This document shows, piece after piece, positions 1-8,049 of a stretch of DNA of 64,000 nt. The position numbers and the translations under genes were made by a program. Every line of letters starts with the position of its first letter. Position 1 is the first letter of the stretch. Source of the stretch: Bryobacterales bacterium (GTDB lineage: Bacteria; Acidobacteriota; Terriglobia; Bryobacterales; Bryobacteraceae); contig JAEUQC010000173.1 in NCBI GenBank assembly GCA_016789905.1, positions 1 to 64,000 of the forward strand, read 5' to 3'. A model generated the notes under the pieces. That model was not told where the DNA came from, did no database searches, and was given only the letters and a program-made list of their open reading frames with translations.

Positions 1-360
1 AACGGCGGGGTTCCCCCTTCTCTCTCCCTCCGCTTTCACGGTACACCCATCTTCTGGATGATCGGATCGACTTGCCGCCTCCGGCGGCGATGATGCCGGC
101 AAACCGTTCAGAAAACTCCGCTTCGCGATGATTGATGACAATAGTGCGTCATCCAAGAGCAATCCGGAAAAAGCATGTGTGCGACATGGCGACAACACGC
201 CCATTTAGTTGGCGGTGACAAATGCGTTTCTCGTTCCATATCGCAAGCGAGAATGCCAAAATTTTTCCACTTTGCAACTTAGGCAAAAACAACGGCGCTC
301 GCACAGGTGTAGCGTTGTGCTTAACTTCCCCCGCCGGTGGCGCACCCTGAGGCAAAGGGG
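1..360. other. gene-poor window edge
   Basis: I see no convincing gene here. The short ORFs present have no recognisable motif and no ribosome-binding site. The stretch is locally more AT-rich than the rest of the window (around 210-300), which fits a non-coding or decayed accessory segment. It may also contain the end of a gene lying outside the window. Confidence 0.3.
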
Positions 361-609
361 TTATTTGACCTTCGCGTCGCAGTAATTCTGCCACTCTGCC
401 GCAATGGTGCAGGTTTCGGGTGTCGGATCAAGAGTGAACCCAGCCGGTGGCGTCGGCAAGTCACGAAGCTTCTCGGGCCAGCGACCATATTTGGCCCGCG
501 GGGCAGATGCAATCGAGACGTTGGTGCGCTTGCAGCGGTCGGTCAGCTTCGTAGCCTCTTCGCAAGCGTGGACTTTGTCGAAGACATTGCCCTTGTCTGG
601 TGCCAGCAA
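361..609 (-). CDS. hypothetical small protein (weak)
   Basis: An 82-codon minus-strand frame with a Pro-rich C-terminal half (WPEKLRDLPTPPAGF) and three cysteines. I do not recognise the family. It lies in the same reading frame as the upstream HTH ORF, separated only by that ORF's TAG at 673-675, so the pair could once have been one frame, although the two halves do not look like one known protein. No ribosome-binding site precedes the ATG at 609. It may be a remnant rather than a functional gene. Confidence 0.2.
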   Translation of the reverse strand: MLAPDKGNVFDKVHACEEATKLTDRCKRTNVSIASAPRAKYGRWPEKLRDLPTPPAGFTLDPTPETCTIAAEWQNYCDAKVK

Positions 610-672
610 CGAGTTCGCCTTTGCCTCCTGCTTCTTCGGCGTATCCCAGTTCTTCGGGCCTTGATCGCGCTC

Positions 673-870
673 CTACCTACCGGGGCTATAGCCGAGGAAC
701 TCAACAATTGCTGGCATCACGCGCCCCTTCGGCGTAGTCGTATTTGACTCCCAGTTGAATACGGTCGAGGCCGTAACTCCCAACTGTGCGGTCACATCCT
801 TCGGGCGCAGCTTCAGCGCCAAGCGATGTTTCCGAATGTGATCGCCGATGGTCTTCGGTTCGGCCGGCAT
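673..870 (-). CDS. XRE-family helix-turn-helix protein, short or truncated
   Basis: A 65-residue protein whose whole length is a Cro/CI-type helix-turn-helix: TIGDHIRKHRLALKL, then DVTAQLGVTASTVFNWE, then an end near FLGYSP. Homologues of this type, as I remember them, start the same way and often continue for another 20-60 residues; here a TAG ends the frame right after the HTH fold. It may be a minimal HTH protein or a truncated one. Small proteins of this kind are common next to site-specific integrases and in accessory DNA, but no integrase is visible here. It would bind DNA as a dimer; its target is unknown. Confidence 0.5.
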   Translation of the reverse strand: MPAEPKTIGDHIRKHRLALKLRPKDVTAQLGVTASTVFNWESNTTTPKGRVMPAIVEFLGYSPGR

Positions 871-1030
871 CCGAACCAGTCCACCTGAATAGCCTCGAGC
901 CGATGTCGGCCGTGTCTCTCGAATGTCTGCGCAATTGCTCAGATTGTTGTGCTGTCACTCTCGGGGAGCCAAAATTTTCTAGGTCATAGCGACCCTACCT
1001 CCTGTCCCTCCTCCCTCAAAAAATGACGAG

Positions 1031-1051
1031 TGCAGGGACTTTTGCAGGGAC
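1031..1051. repeat. direct repeat TGCAGGGAC, two copies
   Basis: TGCAGGGAC occurs at 1031-1039 and again at 1043-1051, 3 bp apart. It lies about 160 bp upstream of the HTH ORF start and next to the inverted repeat at 1074. Short tandem motifs of this sort can be recombinase arm sites or regulator sites; nothing here shows which. Confidence 0.4.
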
Positions 1052-1073
1052 ACTCCTTCAACATGAGTACATG

Positions 1074-1094
1074 CGGATCCACATTGTGGATCCG
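1074..1094. repeat. perfect 10-bp inverted repeat (possible terminator or operator)
   Basis: CGGATCCACA at 1074-1083 is followed by one T and then its exact complement TGTGGATCCG at 1085-1094. The T-rich stretch after it (TTTGCGTTTG) is too interrupted for a classic intrinsic terminator. With a 1-nt centre the motif is better suited to a dimeric DNA-binding protein than to an RNA hairpin. Confidence 0.45.
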
Positions 1095-1491
1095 TTTGCG
1101 TTTGAAGTGGCGAACCGACCAAACGCGGGTGATGGGTGTTTGGTTGCCCTCAACAAGTCTCTAAGCCTCCGTGATCCTGCCTAGATGGCTGTAGTGCATC
1201 GGAGCTGTTCGGTTGAGGTTCATTGCGATCAGCGAGACAGGTTCGCTTTTGCCACTTGCACCCAAGGCTCACATTCCTTCAACGCCCGCCCGGAACGCAG
1301 CGAAACAGTCGACGATATTCAGGCCCGCCGCGTCGTTTCCGACAGACCGGCATTGCCCGCCGCACAGCCCTGCTCCGTCCGCTGTGACGTGTCATTCCGA
1401 GAAATCGCACCCTCCACTGTCGAACGATGATTTTGGGTGCCCCCTCGTCGTGCAAGTGGCTGTCTACCGAACTCTTGCTGAAGGCGTGTTG

Positions 1492-1770
1492 ATGGAATAT
1501 CGGCGAGCGGCAATGGCTCCGGTGATGGACCTTCCCGCGGCGTTCGCGACGGGCGATGCACGCCGTGTGCTCGGTTTCGATTTTCCAAAATCGCTGGGGC
1601 CTATGGCGATGGCGGGAGGGAGGGTTTTTCACGTGCGAAGGCCAGGCGGGACGGAAGCGATCCGGTACAGGTTTCCCGATGGAGGCGTTCTCGATGTTCC
1701 CGTTTTTCCAGGACTCGCTGACGGGAAATGGGCCATCGCCAGACGACAGGCCGCCGTGTTTCAGAGTTGA
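1492..1770 (+). CDS. hypothetical protein (weak)
   Basis: A 92-residue frame from ATG 1492, MEYRRAAMAPVMDLPA..., with high third-position GC and no recognised motif. A longer version from 1213 is possible, but its N-terminal part is Pro/Ser-rich and looks non-coding. The end overlaps by 10 bp the end of the convergent ATPase gene. I would not assign a function. Confidence 0.25.
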   Translation: MEYRRAAMAPVMDLPAAFATGDARRVLGFDFPKSLGPMAMAGGRVFHVRRPGGTEAIRYRFPDGGVLDVPVFPGLADGKWAIARRQAAVFQS

Positions 1771-2786
1771 CCGAATGAATAACGGAGGATCGGGCGGGCA
1801 GGCGGCCCGCCGCCAGATTGCCCGATCAGTGCTCCGTTACGGAGCCCGGCCAGAGACAGCCAGCGCTTGATTCCTGCAATGTCGGCAGGTGTTGGGCTGG
1901 CGGCGATGCCGACGGGCATGGGCGGGAACGCGTGCGACTCGACGACGAGGGGAATGGCGAAACCGTTCGAATCGCACCAGTGCCGGAGATCGGGGCGTTC
2001 CCCGGCGTGGCAGGCGTTGCGATAGATCTCCGCGACTACATCGCTTTCGAATCCGCCATCGTAGAGAAAGTGCAACCTGGGACGGCGAATGAGGCGGCGG
2101 CCAAAACTTGCTGTCGCGCAGGGAAGGCGCAGCGTGAGAAAGCACGCGTCCAAAACCGCGAGCCAACGGACGGCCGTGCGATGGGATACACCGCACTGGC
2201 GCGCCAGTGATTGCTGATGGAGCAACTGTCCGCTCCGTTGGCGCGCCGCTTCGGCGAACGACTGGAAACGGTCGAGGTCGTGAACGTGAACAAGGTCCCG
2301 GATGTCGGAGGCAAGGAGGCTGGCTTCGACCGACCATGATCGCGCCGCTGTTGGGACGGAGGCACGCACCGCAGGGGCGGGCAGGAAGCGGCCGAGCATG
2401 GCGAGAGGGAGCGGCGGGCGCGATTCGCGTTCGGCGGTGGTGGGGGCGTGCAGTTCCAGAGTTGCGGCGGATGAAACAATGAGCCGGCGGGAACTGGCCA
2501 CGAGCAGACGGGCGGGCGGCAGCGTGGCGTTCAAATGGGCAACGAGTTCGGGGGCGCGGTGGAGGTCATCGACAATGGCGGGGCCACGCAGGCGGGCGAG
2601 AAACAAGTCTGGCTTGGCGCGGGCCTGCGCCCGGGTGGGTGGATCGTCCAGAGAGACGTAGGTGTGCCCGGGAAATTCGCGGCGGAGCAGGGTGGTTTTG
2701 CCGGACCCTCTCGGGCCCTGCAAGAGCACGATCGCGCCTGCCTGTGCGGCGCGATGGAGCGGCAGCGTCATAGCCCGTTGCAACAT
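1761..2786 (-). CDS. AAA ATPase with C-terminal DUF4143-type domain
   Basis: A protein of about 341 residues. The Walker A motif GPRGSGKTT lies at residues 24-32 and a Walker B-like strand, LRGPAIVDDLHRAPEL, follows. The C-terminal half has the DUF4143 pattern: RDLVHVHDLDRFQSF, then an HTH-like SLARQCGVSHRTAVRWLAVL, then a degenerate nuclease-like end. Family members are common in bacteria and archaea, often as scattered orphan genes, with no settled function; some have been linked to toxin-antitoxin or mobile-element contexts. ATG at 2786 is preferred because a TAAAAT -10 box (2795-2800) sits 8 nt before it; ATG 2771 is also possible. The gene is divergent from ino1. Confidence 0.8.
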   Translation of the reverse strand: MLQRAMTLPLHRAAQAGAIVLLQGPRGSGKTTLLRREFPGHTYVSLDDPPTRAQARAKPDLFLARLRGPAIVDDLHRAPELVAHLNATLPPARLLVASSRRLIVSSAATLELHAPTTAERESRPPLPLAMLGRFLPAPAVRASVPTAARSWSVEASLLASDIRDLVHVHDLDRFQSFAEAARQRSGQLLHQQSLARQCGVSHRTAVRWLAVLDACFLTLRLPCATASFGRRLIRRPRLHFLYDGGFESDVVAEIYRNACHAGERPDLRHWCDSNGFAIPLVVESHAFPPMPVGIAASPTPADIAGIKRWLSLAGLRNGALIGQSGGGPPARPILRYSFGQL

Positions 2787-2848
2787 GCAATTCCATTTTA
2801 AAAAAATGAAATGACATACACAAATACACAGGCGATGATGCATGGCCA

Positions 2849-2864
2849 GGTCAATTCATTGACC
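2849..2864. promoter_or_regulatory. candidate operator: 7-bp perfect inverted repeat upstream of ino1
   Basis: GGTCAAT at 2849-2855, two bases, then ATTGACC at 2858-2864. The right arm contains TTGACC, which would serve as a -35 box for ino1. A dimeric repressor bound here could block that promoter. The site is in the 111-bp divergent region between the ATPase gene and ino1. No -10 box of good quality is visible 17 bp downstream (CTAGGC), so the promoter role is uncertain. Confidence 0.45.
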
Positions 2865-2897
2865 CTCTCGCCGTGCGATCTCTAGGCTGGAAGGCAT

Positions 2898-4205
2898 ATG
2901 TCAACCACAATCGCTCCGGCGAAAGGCAAACTCGGGATCCTGACCCCCGGCATTGGCGCCGTTTCCACCACCTTCATGGCAGGCGTGGAGGCGATAAAGA
3001 AGGGGCTAGGCGAACCGGTGGGATCGCTGACTCAACTGGGAACCGTGCGCCTGGGGAAGCGGACCGACAACCGGGTGCCGAAGATCAAGGATTTCGTGCC
3101 GCTGGCGGGGTTGAACCAACTGGTATTTGGCGGCTGGGACATTTTCGAGGACAACGCCTACGAGGCGGCGGTGAACGCCCAGGTGTTGGAGCCGGAACTG
3201 TTGCGGAAGGTTAAGACCGGTTTGCAAAAGGTAAAGCCGATGAAGGCGGTGTTTGACCGGAATTATGTGAAGCGAATTGACGGCCCGAACGTAAAGAGCA
3301 AAGGCTCCTTGGCGGAGAAGGCCGAGATGTTGATGGATGACATGAAGACGTTTCGGGCGGCCAATGGAGTGGACCGGCTGGTGATGATCTGGTGCGGGTC
3401 GACCGAGGTGTTCCACCGCCCGGCGAAGGTGCATCAGACGTTGGCGGCGTTTGAACAGGGGCTGGCGAAGAGCGATCCGGACATTGCGCCCAGCCAGGTA
3501 TATGCCTATGCGGCGCTGAAGTCCGGGGTTCCGTTCGCCAACGGCGCGCCGAACCTGACGCATGACATTCCGGCGCTGCTTGGGCTGGCGCGGGATCAAA
3601 ACGTGCCCGTGTGCGGAAAGGATTTTAAGACGGGCCAGACGTACATGAAAACGCTGTTGGCGCCGGGATTGAAGGCACGGATGCTTGGCTGCTCCGGATG
3701 GTTTTCCACCAACATTTTGGGCAACCGGGACGGAGAGGTGCTGGAAGATCCCGGATCGTTCAAATCGAAAGAAGAGACCAAGCTCAGCGTGCTGGACCAG
3801 ATTCTGCAGCCGAACCTGTATCCGCAGTTGTACAAAGACCTGTACCATTCGGTGAAGATCAACTACTACCCGCCGCGGGGCGACCAGAAAGAGGGTTGGG
3901 ACAATATCGACATCTACGGATGGCTGGGCTATCCGATGCAGATCAAGATCGACTTTCTATGCCGGGATTCGATACTGGCGGCGCCGCTGGTGTTGGATCT
4001 GGTGCTGTTTCTTGACCTGGCGCAAAGAGCTGGAATGAAGGGTGTGCAGGAGTGGCTTAGCTTCTACTTCAAAGCCCCGATGACGGCGCCGGGCTTATAC
4101 CCGGAGCATGACATTTTCATCCAACTGATGAAGCTGAAGAACACGCTGCGGTGGATGCGCGGGGAGGACATGATCACGCATTTGGGGCTGGAGTACTACG
4201 ACTAG
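2898..4205 (+). CDS. ino1: inositol-3-phosphate synthase
   Basis: A 435-residue myo-inositol-1-phosphate synthase (EC 5.5.1.4), which converts glucose 6-phosphate to inositol 3-phosphate with bound NAD. Seen: a glycine-rich N-terminus (GILTPGIGAVSTTFMAGV, residues 13-30), GGWDIFEDNAYEAA near 78-91, and the conserved central/C-terminal block with FKTGQT, TNILGNRDG and SVKINYYPPRGD. Length fits the bacterial/archaeal-eukaryal family. GGAAGG lies 3 nt before the ATG. The product would feed inositol phospholipids or inositol-derived solutes. It ends by overlapping the last bases of the convergent PhoD-like gene, with no terminator between. Confidence 0.9.
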   Translation: MSTTIAPAKGKLGILTPGIGAVSTTFMAGVEAIKKGLGEPVGSLTQLGTVRLGKRTDNRVPKIKDFVPLAGLNQLVFGGWDIFEDNAYEAAVNAQVLEPELLRKVKTGLQKVKPMKAVFDRNYVKRIDGPNVKSKGSLAEKAEMLMDDMKTFRAANGVDRLVMIWCGSTEVFHRPAKVHQTLAAFEQGLAKSDPDIAPSQVYAYAALKSGVPFANGAPNLTHDIPALLGLARDQNVPVCGKDFKTGQTYMKTLLAPGLKARMLGCSGWFSTNILGNRDGEVLEDPGSFKSKEETKLSVLDQILQPNLYPQLYKDLYHSVKINYYPPRGDQKEGWDNIDIYGWLGYPMQIKIDFLCRDSILAAPLVLDLVLFLDLAQRAGMKGVQEWLSFYFKAPMTAPGLYPEHDIFIQLMKLKNTLRWMRGEDMITHLGLEYYD

Positions 4206-5752
4206 CGGGCGAGCGTAAAGGAATGCAGGGGGGCGAGGTTATCGATCTCGTCCTCCGGACGTCCGAGTTTCCAGCCGTACTGGCGAACTTCGATGGTGTC
4301 GCTGGTGAAGTCGACGAGAGTGAAGCCATTATTTTCCAGGGGGGCGAGGGACTGAGAGGCTTCGACGCCAGTGGCGAGCAGCGGCGGGGTGCCGCGTGCG
4401 GCGGACGGCCAGCCGCGGGGGCCCGTGGAGATGGGGCCGGTGAGGACGCTGTGGACCGGGTTTTTGTGAAGGTCGAGTGAGCCGTTGCGGACGATGGCGC
4501 CGTGGGCAAGGGCGTGGAGATCGCCGCTGAGGAAAACAGCCAGACGGTCCGATTGCGAGGCGGCGGAGAGAAGGCGATCGTGCTGGGCGCGCCAGCCCGG
4601 CTGCCAGAAGTATTTCGATTTGGCGACGCCCAAACGGCCATTCGTGTCGAGAACATCGGGGTACCACTCGCCCCATTTGCCGGCGCTCCAGGCGATGGGC
4701 ATGGAGGGGACGTTGACGACGTGCCGGGAAGGGGAAGTTTTCATGCGGCGGAGAAGCCATGCTTCCACGTTTTCCGGCACGAGGCGGGCGTGGGGGCCTA
4801 GCAGGGTTTGAAAGCGACGGCAGTCATAGAGCAGCAGTTCCGCGAGAGTGCCGACGCGCAGGGTGCCGAAGCACTCGCTGAGCGAGGGCGCGCGATCAGC
4901 GGCGCCGGCGCCGGGCAGGCCGATGGGACGGTCGGAATTAGGCAGGTGCTCCGGGAAATAGAGATGCTGGGTGGCGCGGGCGAGTCGCGTCATGAAGTCG
5001 TCGGGCGGGAAGGAGATGCCGGAGTCGATAGCTTCATCGTTCTCAAAGTAATCGTGGTCGTCCTGGATAAAGTGAACGGGCGTGGAGCGAAAGAGAGTAC
5101 CGTAGAGGTCGGCGATTTGCCGGTCGACGGCGCGTTTGAGAACGCCTTCGTTTGGCGTGCCGAGGACGGGAATGTCGCGATCGAAATCGGCGCCCATGAT
5201 GCGGCGGGCCCAGGGCTGTTGACCGATGGGCAGACGGCCGGTGCCTCGGCCGTAGCGGAGGTCCCAGTAGACGTGATCGCCGATGGCGATGGCGGCGTCG
5301 GGTTGTTCGCGGAGTGCGCGAGCCAAAAGGCGGCGCCGGGCGGGGATGGAAACCCAATAGGGAGCGCCGGTGTCTTCGATGCGCATGGCGTCGTGGCCGC
5401 CGGCGCAGGTATAGACGAGGAGCCGGAAGCGGGAAACGGTAGCGTCCGGGGGCGGGAAGGTTCGAAGGGTCCAAGGCTCCCCGCGATCTATGCGCAGAGA
5501 GTACGGCGTGTCGGGATTGAGCCCGGGAACGTCAAAAAGCCAGAACTGCCCTTCCGTGTCGGTGCGCTGGGCGGTGACGCGGCGCGGGCCGATGCGGAGT
5601 TCCGGGGCATGGCGTAAGGGTTTGTGGTAGGAGGCTTTGATGAGAAAGCGGTCGTGGGTGGCTGCGGGCAGCAGGTGGCGGAGGCCGGAAGGTTCGGCGC
5701 CGTCCAAGCCGAATGCAAGAGTCGCGGCGATCCACTCTCTTCGCGTGCTCAT
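4202..5752 (-). CDS. PhoD-like metallophosphatase, Tat-type secreted
   Basis: 516 residues. The N-terminus MSTRREWIAATLAFG carries a twin arginine ahead of a short hydrophobic stretch. Metal-binding motifs of the PhoD alkaline phosphatase/phosphodiesterase family are present: a Cys/His block (CAGGHD), AIGDHVYWD, IQDDHDYFENDE and FLSGDLHALAHG. Members hydrolyse phosphate mono- or diesters using Fe/Ca or other metals in the periplasm. AAGGA lies about 9 nt before the ATG. A TAGAAT -10-like box (complement of 5809-5815) is some 57 nt upstream, so this gene has a conventional leader, unlike its divergent neighbour at 5880. Confidence 0.8.
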   Translation of the reverse strand: MSTRREWIAATLAFGLDGAEPSGLRHLLPAATHDRFLIKASYHKPLRHAPELRIGPRRVTAQRTDTEGQFWLFDVPGLNPDTPYSLRIDRGEPWTLRTFPPPDATVSRFRLLVYTCAGGHDAMRIEDTGAPYWVSIPARRRLLARALREQPDAAIAIGDHVYWDLRYGRGTGRLPIGQQPWARRIMGADFDRDIPVLGTPNEGVLKRAVDRQIADLYGTLFRSTPVHFIQDDHDYFENDEAIDSGISFPPDDFMTRLARATQHLYFPEHLPNSDRPIGLPGAGAADRAPSLSECFGTLRVGTLAELLLYDCRRFQTLLGPHARLVPENVEAWLLRRMKTSPSRHVVNVPSMPIAWSAGKWGEWYPDVLDTNGRLGVAKSKYFWQPGWRAQHDRLLSAASQSDRLAVFLSGDLHALAHGAIVRNGSLDLHKNPVHSVLTGPISTGPRGWPSAARGTPPLLATGVEASQSLAPLENNGFTLVDFTSDTIEVRQYGWKLGRPEDEIDNLAPLHSFTLAR

Positions 5753-5867
5753 GGGCGCGAGTCCTTTCCATCGGCGAGCGAAAGCACATAGGGCGCAGGC
5801 ATGGCAATGATTCTATCCGAGTCGGCGAAGGCGCTGGCGTGTTTTCCGCCACTCCCTTTTGATCGAA

Positions 5868-5873
5868 TACAGT
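5868..5873 (+). promoter_or_regulatory. -10 box TACAGT, 6 nt before start codon
   Basis: TACAGT ends 6 nt before ATG 5880 and no Shine-Dalgarno sequence intervenes. The expected transcription start would coincide with the A of the ATG, giving a leaderless mRNA. No clear -35 box. Confidence 0.45.
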
Positions 5874-5879
5874 AGAACA

Positions 5880-6464
5880 ATGCAACGTCGCCGATTCATG
5901 CAGGCAGTGACAACGGCATCCACGGCCGCCACTGCTGCCGCGCAGCAGACGCCGCCCGCCGGAGAGCCGATCAAGATCGGAACAGTCTCTGCGGATGCGG
6001 CGGCAGAGCCCGTCAGCCGTTTTTTTACTTCGCGGCAGTTGGCCGTATTGCGCCACTTGAGCCGATTGATATTGCCGGCTTCCAATGGCCGGCCAGGGGC
6101 GGCGGAAGCAGGGGCGGCCGAGTTTCTTGATTTTCTGATTAGCGTGTCTCCGGCGCCCCGGCAACAACTCTACCGCGGCGGACTGGACTTTGTTGACGCC
6201 GAGGCGGAGCGGTTGTTCGCCAAACCGTTTCCGGAGATTGACGAGCAACAAGCGGACAAGATTCTGCGGCCTTTGTTGACGCCGTGGACCTTTGACCCTC
6301 CGGCGAACCCGCGACAACGCTTCCTGGCCGAACTGCGGGCGGACCTGCGGACCGCCACGATGAATTCAAAAGAGATGGCGCGGGCGACGGCGAATTCGCC
6401 CCGGCGACGGCGTGGACCTGGCGGCGCGGCGCCGTACTGGCTGCCGATCGACCCCACCCGTTAG
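5880..6464 (+). CDS. gluconate 2-dehydrogenase subunit 3-like protein
   Basis: 194 residues, beginning MQRRRFMQAV, a Tat-type signal, then a low-complexity Ala/Thr region. The core FTSRQLAVLRHLSRLILPAS...EAGAAEFLDFLI matches the gluconate 2-dehydrogenase subunit 3 family, the small partner of membrane-bound FAD sugar/polyol dehydrogenases. The large subunit is the GMC oxidoreductase that starts 6 nt after this stop. The small subunit's Tat signal would carry the folded pair to the periplasm, since the GMC protein has none. The C-terminus (NSPRRRRGPGG) is unusually basic. ATG 5880 is preferred to an upstream start at 5859 because it makes the RRxF motif N-terminal. Confidence 0.75.
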   Translation: MQRRRFMQAVTTASTAATAAAQQTPPAGEPIKIGTVSADAAAEPVSRFFTSRQLAVLRHLSRLILPASNGRPGAAEAGAAEFLDFLISVSPAPRQQLYRGGLDFVDAEAERLFAKPFPEIDEQQADKILRPLLTPWTFDPPANPRQRFLAELRADLRTATMNSKEMARATANSPRRRRGPGGAAPYWLPIDPTR

Positions 6465-6470
6465 AAACCA

Positions 6471-8048
6471 ATGGCAAACCAAAATTACGATGTTCTGATT
6501 GTCGGCTCGGGCCATTCGGGCGGGATGGCCGCGGGTGTACTGACGCAAAAGGGATTGCGCTGCCTGATGCTCAACGCCGGTCCCGTTGTCGATTTTGAGA
6601 GGGACCGGAAGTTCAAGGCAGCGCACGAACTGCCGTATCGCGGCTTTGGAAATCCGAACGCGCACCTGGATCACGTTTATCAGGCGAACGAGTTCAACGC
6701 CAATACCTGGGTGAGCGAGAAAGAGGCCCCGTACTCCTATCCGCCCGGCGCTCCGTACAATTGGGTGCGCGTGCGGCTCGTTGGCGGGCGGTCTTTGTTC
6801 TGGGCCCGACAGTCGTTTCGTTTGAGCGACTACGAATTCAAAGCGGCGGACCACGATGGGGCGGGCGACAATTGGCCGATCAGCCACGACGATCTGGCGC
6901 CATACTATTCCCGCGTGGAGCGCCAGTTCCGTGTGACGGGACGTAAAGAGGGACTGCCGCAGTTTCCTGACGGGGATTTTGTTTCCGTCGCGGATGGAAG
7001 TGAGAGCGAGTGTCAAAAGCGGATCACCGCTGAGGCGAGGAAGATGGAGATTCCGGTTTCGCGGATGCGCGCGGCGCTGGGCGAGGGCGGTTTAGCGAGT
7101 TCGGTCAATCTGTCGATACCCGGCGCGCTGGCTACCGGGAAACTCGATGTGGTTCAGAACGCAGTTGTGCGGGAAATCACGGTGGATAAAGACACGGGAC
7201 GTGCGAGTGGCGTGATCTTTCTGGACCGCCACACGCGCCGGGAGATGCGGGCACGTGCGCGCGTGGTTGTGTTGGCGGCGGGGACGCTGGAATCTACGCG
7301 GCTTCTGCTGAACTCTAACATCGCCAATTCGAGCGGGCTCGTTGGACGTTATTTGATCGATCAGCAATACGGGTGCACTGTGATTGCCGCGATGCCGGAA
7401 GCTCGTGACGGGAAGGCGAATCCGGCGCTGATTGGCGGCGGCCTGTTCATACCGCGATTCCGGAATCTGGACACAAAGAGCAAGCGGAATTTCCGCGGGG
7501 GCTACGCGATTCCGATGTCGACCGGTTCGACACCGGACGCGAAGTACTTTCCCGAGTACGGCGCGGCGCTGCAGAAAAAGCTCGATAGCTACGCGGGAGC
7601 TTGCGTACAGGGCGGCATCTATGGAGAAGTGTTGCCGCGGTATGAGAATCACGTGCGGATCAACAAAGAGCAGAAGGACGCGTGGGGGATTCCGACGTTG
7701 CACATTGAAGCCCGGTATGGGGAGAACGAGCGGAACCTGTGCAGGGACGCCGCCGATACGATGGAGGAGCTGTACAAAGCGGCGGGGCTGGAGATACTGG
7801 TGAAGAGCGACAAGGTGAACCCGCCCGGCTACAGCATTCACGAGTTGGGGACATGCCGCATGGGAGACGACCCGAAGAAGTCGGTTCTCAACAAGTTCAA
7901 TCAGAGCCACGACATCAAGAATCTGTTTGTTGTCGATGGCAGCGCCTTCGTCACCGGCGGATGGCAGAACCCGACGATGACGATCCTAGCGTTATCGATG
8001 CGCGCCTCAGAATATCTAGCAGACGAACTAAAAAAAGGAAACCTATAA
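6471..8048 (+). CDS. GMC-family FAD oxidoreductase (sugar/alcohol dehydrogenase large subunit)
   Basis: 525 residues. The N-terminal FAD-binding motif is DVLIVGSGHSGGMAAGVL (residues 6-23); VRLVGGRSLFWARQSFR is the GMC signature region; the C-terminus has SIHELGTCRMG and the FVVDGSAFVTGGWQNPTMTILALSMRAS block with the catalytic-type His/Asn positions (here N in QNPT). It would oxidise an alcohol or sugar hydroxyl and pass electrons to the membrane chain, as in gluconate or sorbosone-type dehydrogenases. Paired with the subunit 3-like gene upstream and followed after 1 nt by a dehydratase gene, so the three are probably one operon. Substrate unknown. Confidence 0.85.
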   Translation: MANQNYDVLIVGSGHSGGMAAGVLTQKGLRCLMLNAGPVVDFERDRKFKAAHELPYRGFGNPNAHLDHVYQANEFNANTWVSEKEAPYSYPPGAPYNWVRVRLVGGRSLFWARQSFRLSDYEFKAADHDGAGDNWPISHDDLAPYYSRVERQFRVTGRKEGLPQFPDGDFVSVADGSESECQKRITAEARKMEIPVSRMRAALGEGGLASSVNLSIPGALATGKLDVVQNAVVREITVDKDTGRASGVIFLDRHTRREMRARARVVVLAAGTLESTRLLLNSNIANSSGLVGRYLIDQQYGCTVIAAMPEARDGKANPALIGGGLFIPRFRNLDTKSKRNFRGGYAIPMSTGSTPDAKYFPEYGAALQKKLDSYAGACVQGGIYGEVLPRYENHVRINKEQKDAWGIPTLHIEARYGENERNLCRDAADTMEELYKAAGLEILVKSDKVNPPGYSIHELGTCRMGDDPKKSVLNKFNQSHDIKNLFVVDGSAFVTGGWQNPTMTILALSMRASEYLADELKKGNL

Positions 8049-8049
8049 G

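Larger units (their letters stand above)
871..1491. other. non-coding or decayed stretch upstream of the HTH ORF
   Basis: No supported gene. Overlapping ORFs on both strands are short and unlike any family I know. The stretch does hold two small repeats that are listed separately: a direct repeat of TGCAGGGAC and a 10-bp inverted repeat. Confidence 0.3.

Noticed and set aside
3006..3848. Long minus-strand frame opposite ino1
   Set aside because: Arg/His/Gln-rich sequence without motifs, the usual shadow of a GC-rich gene; ino1 motifs on the plus strand are decisive.
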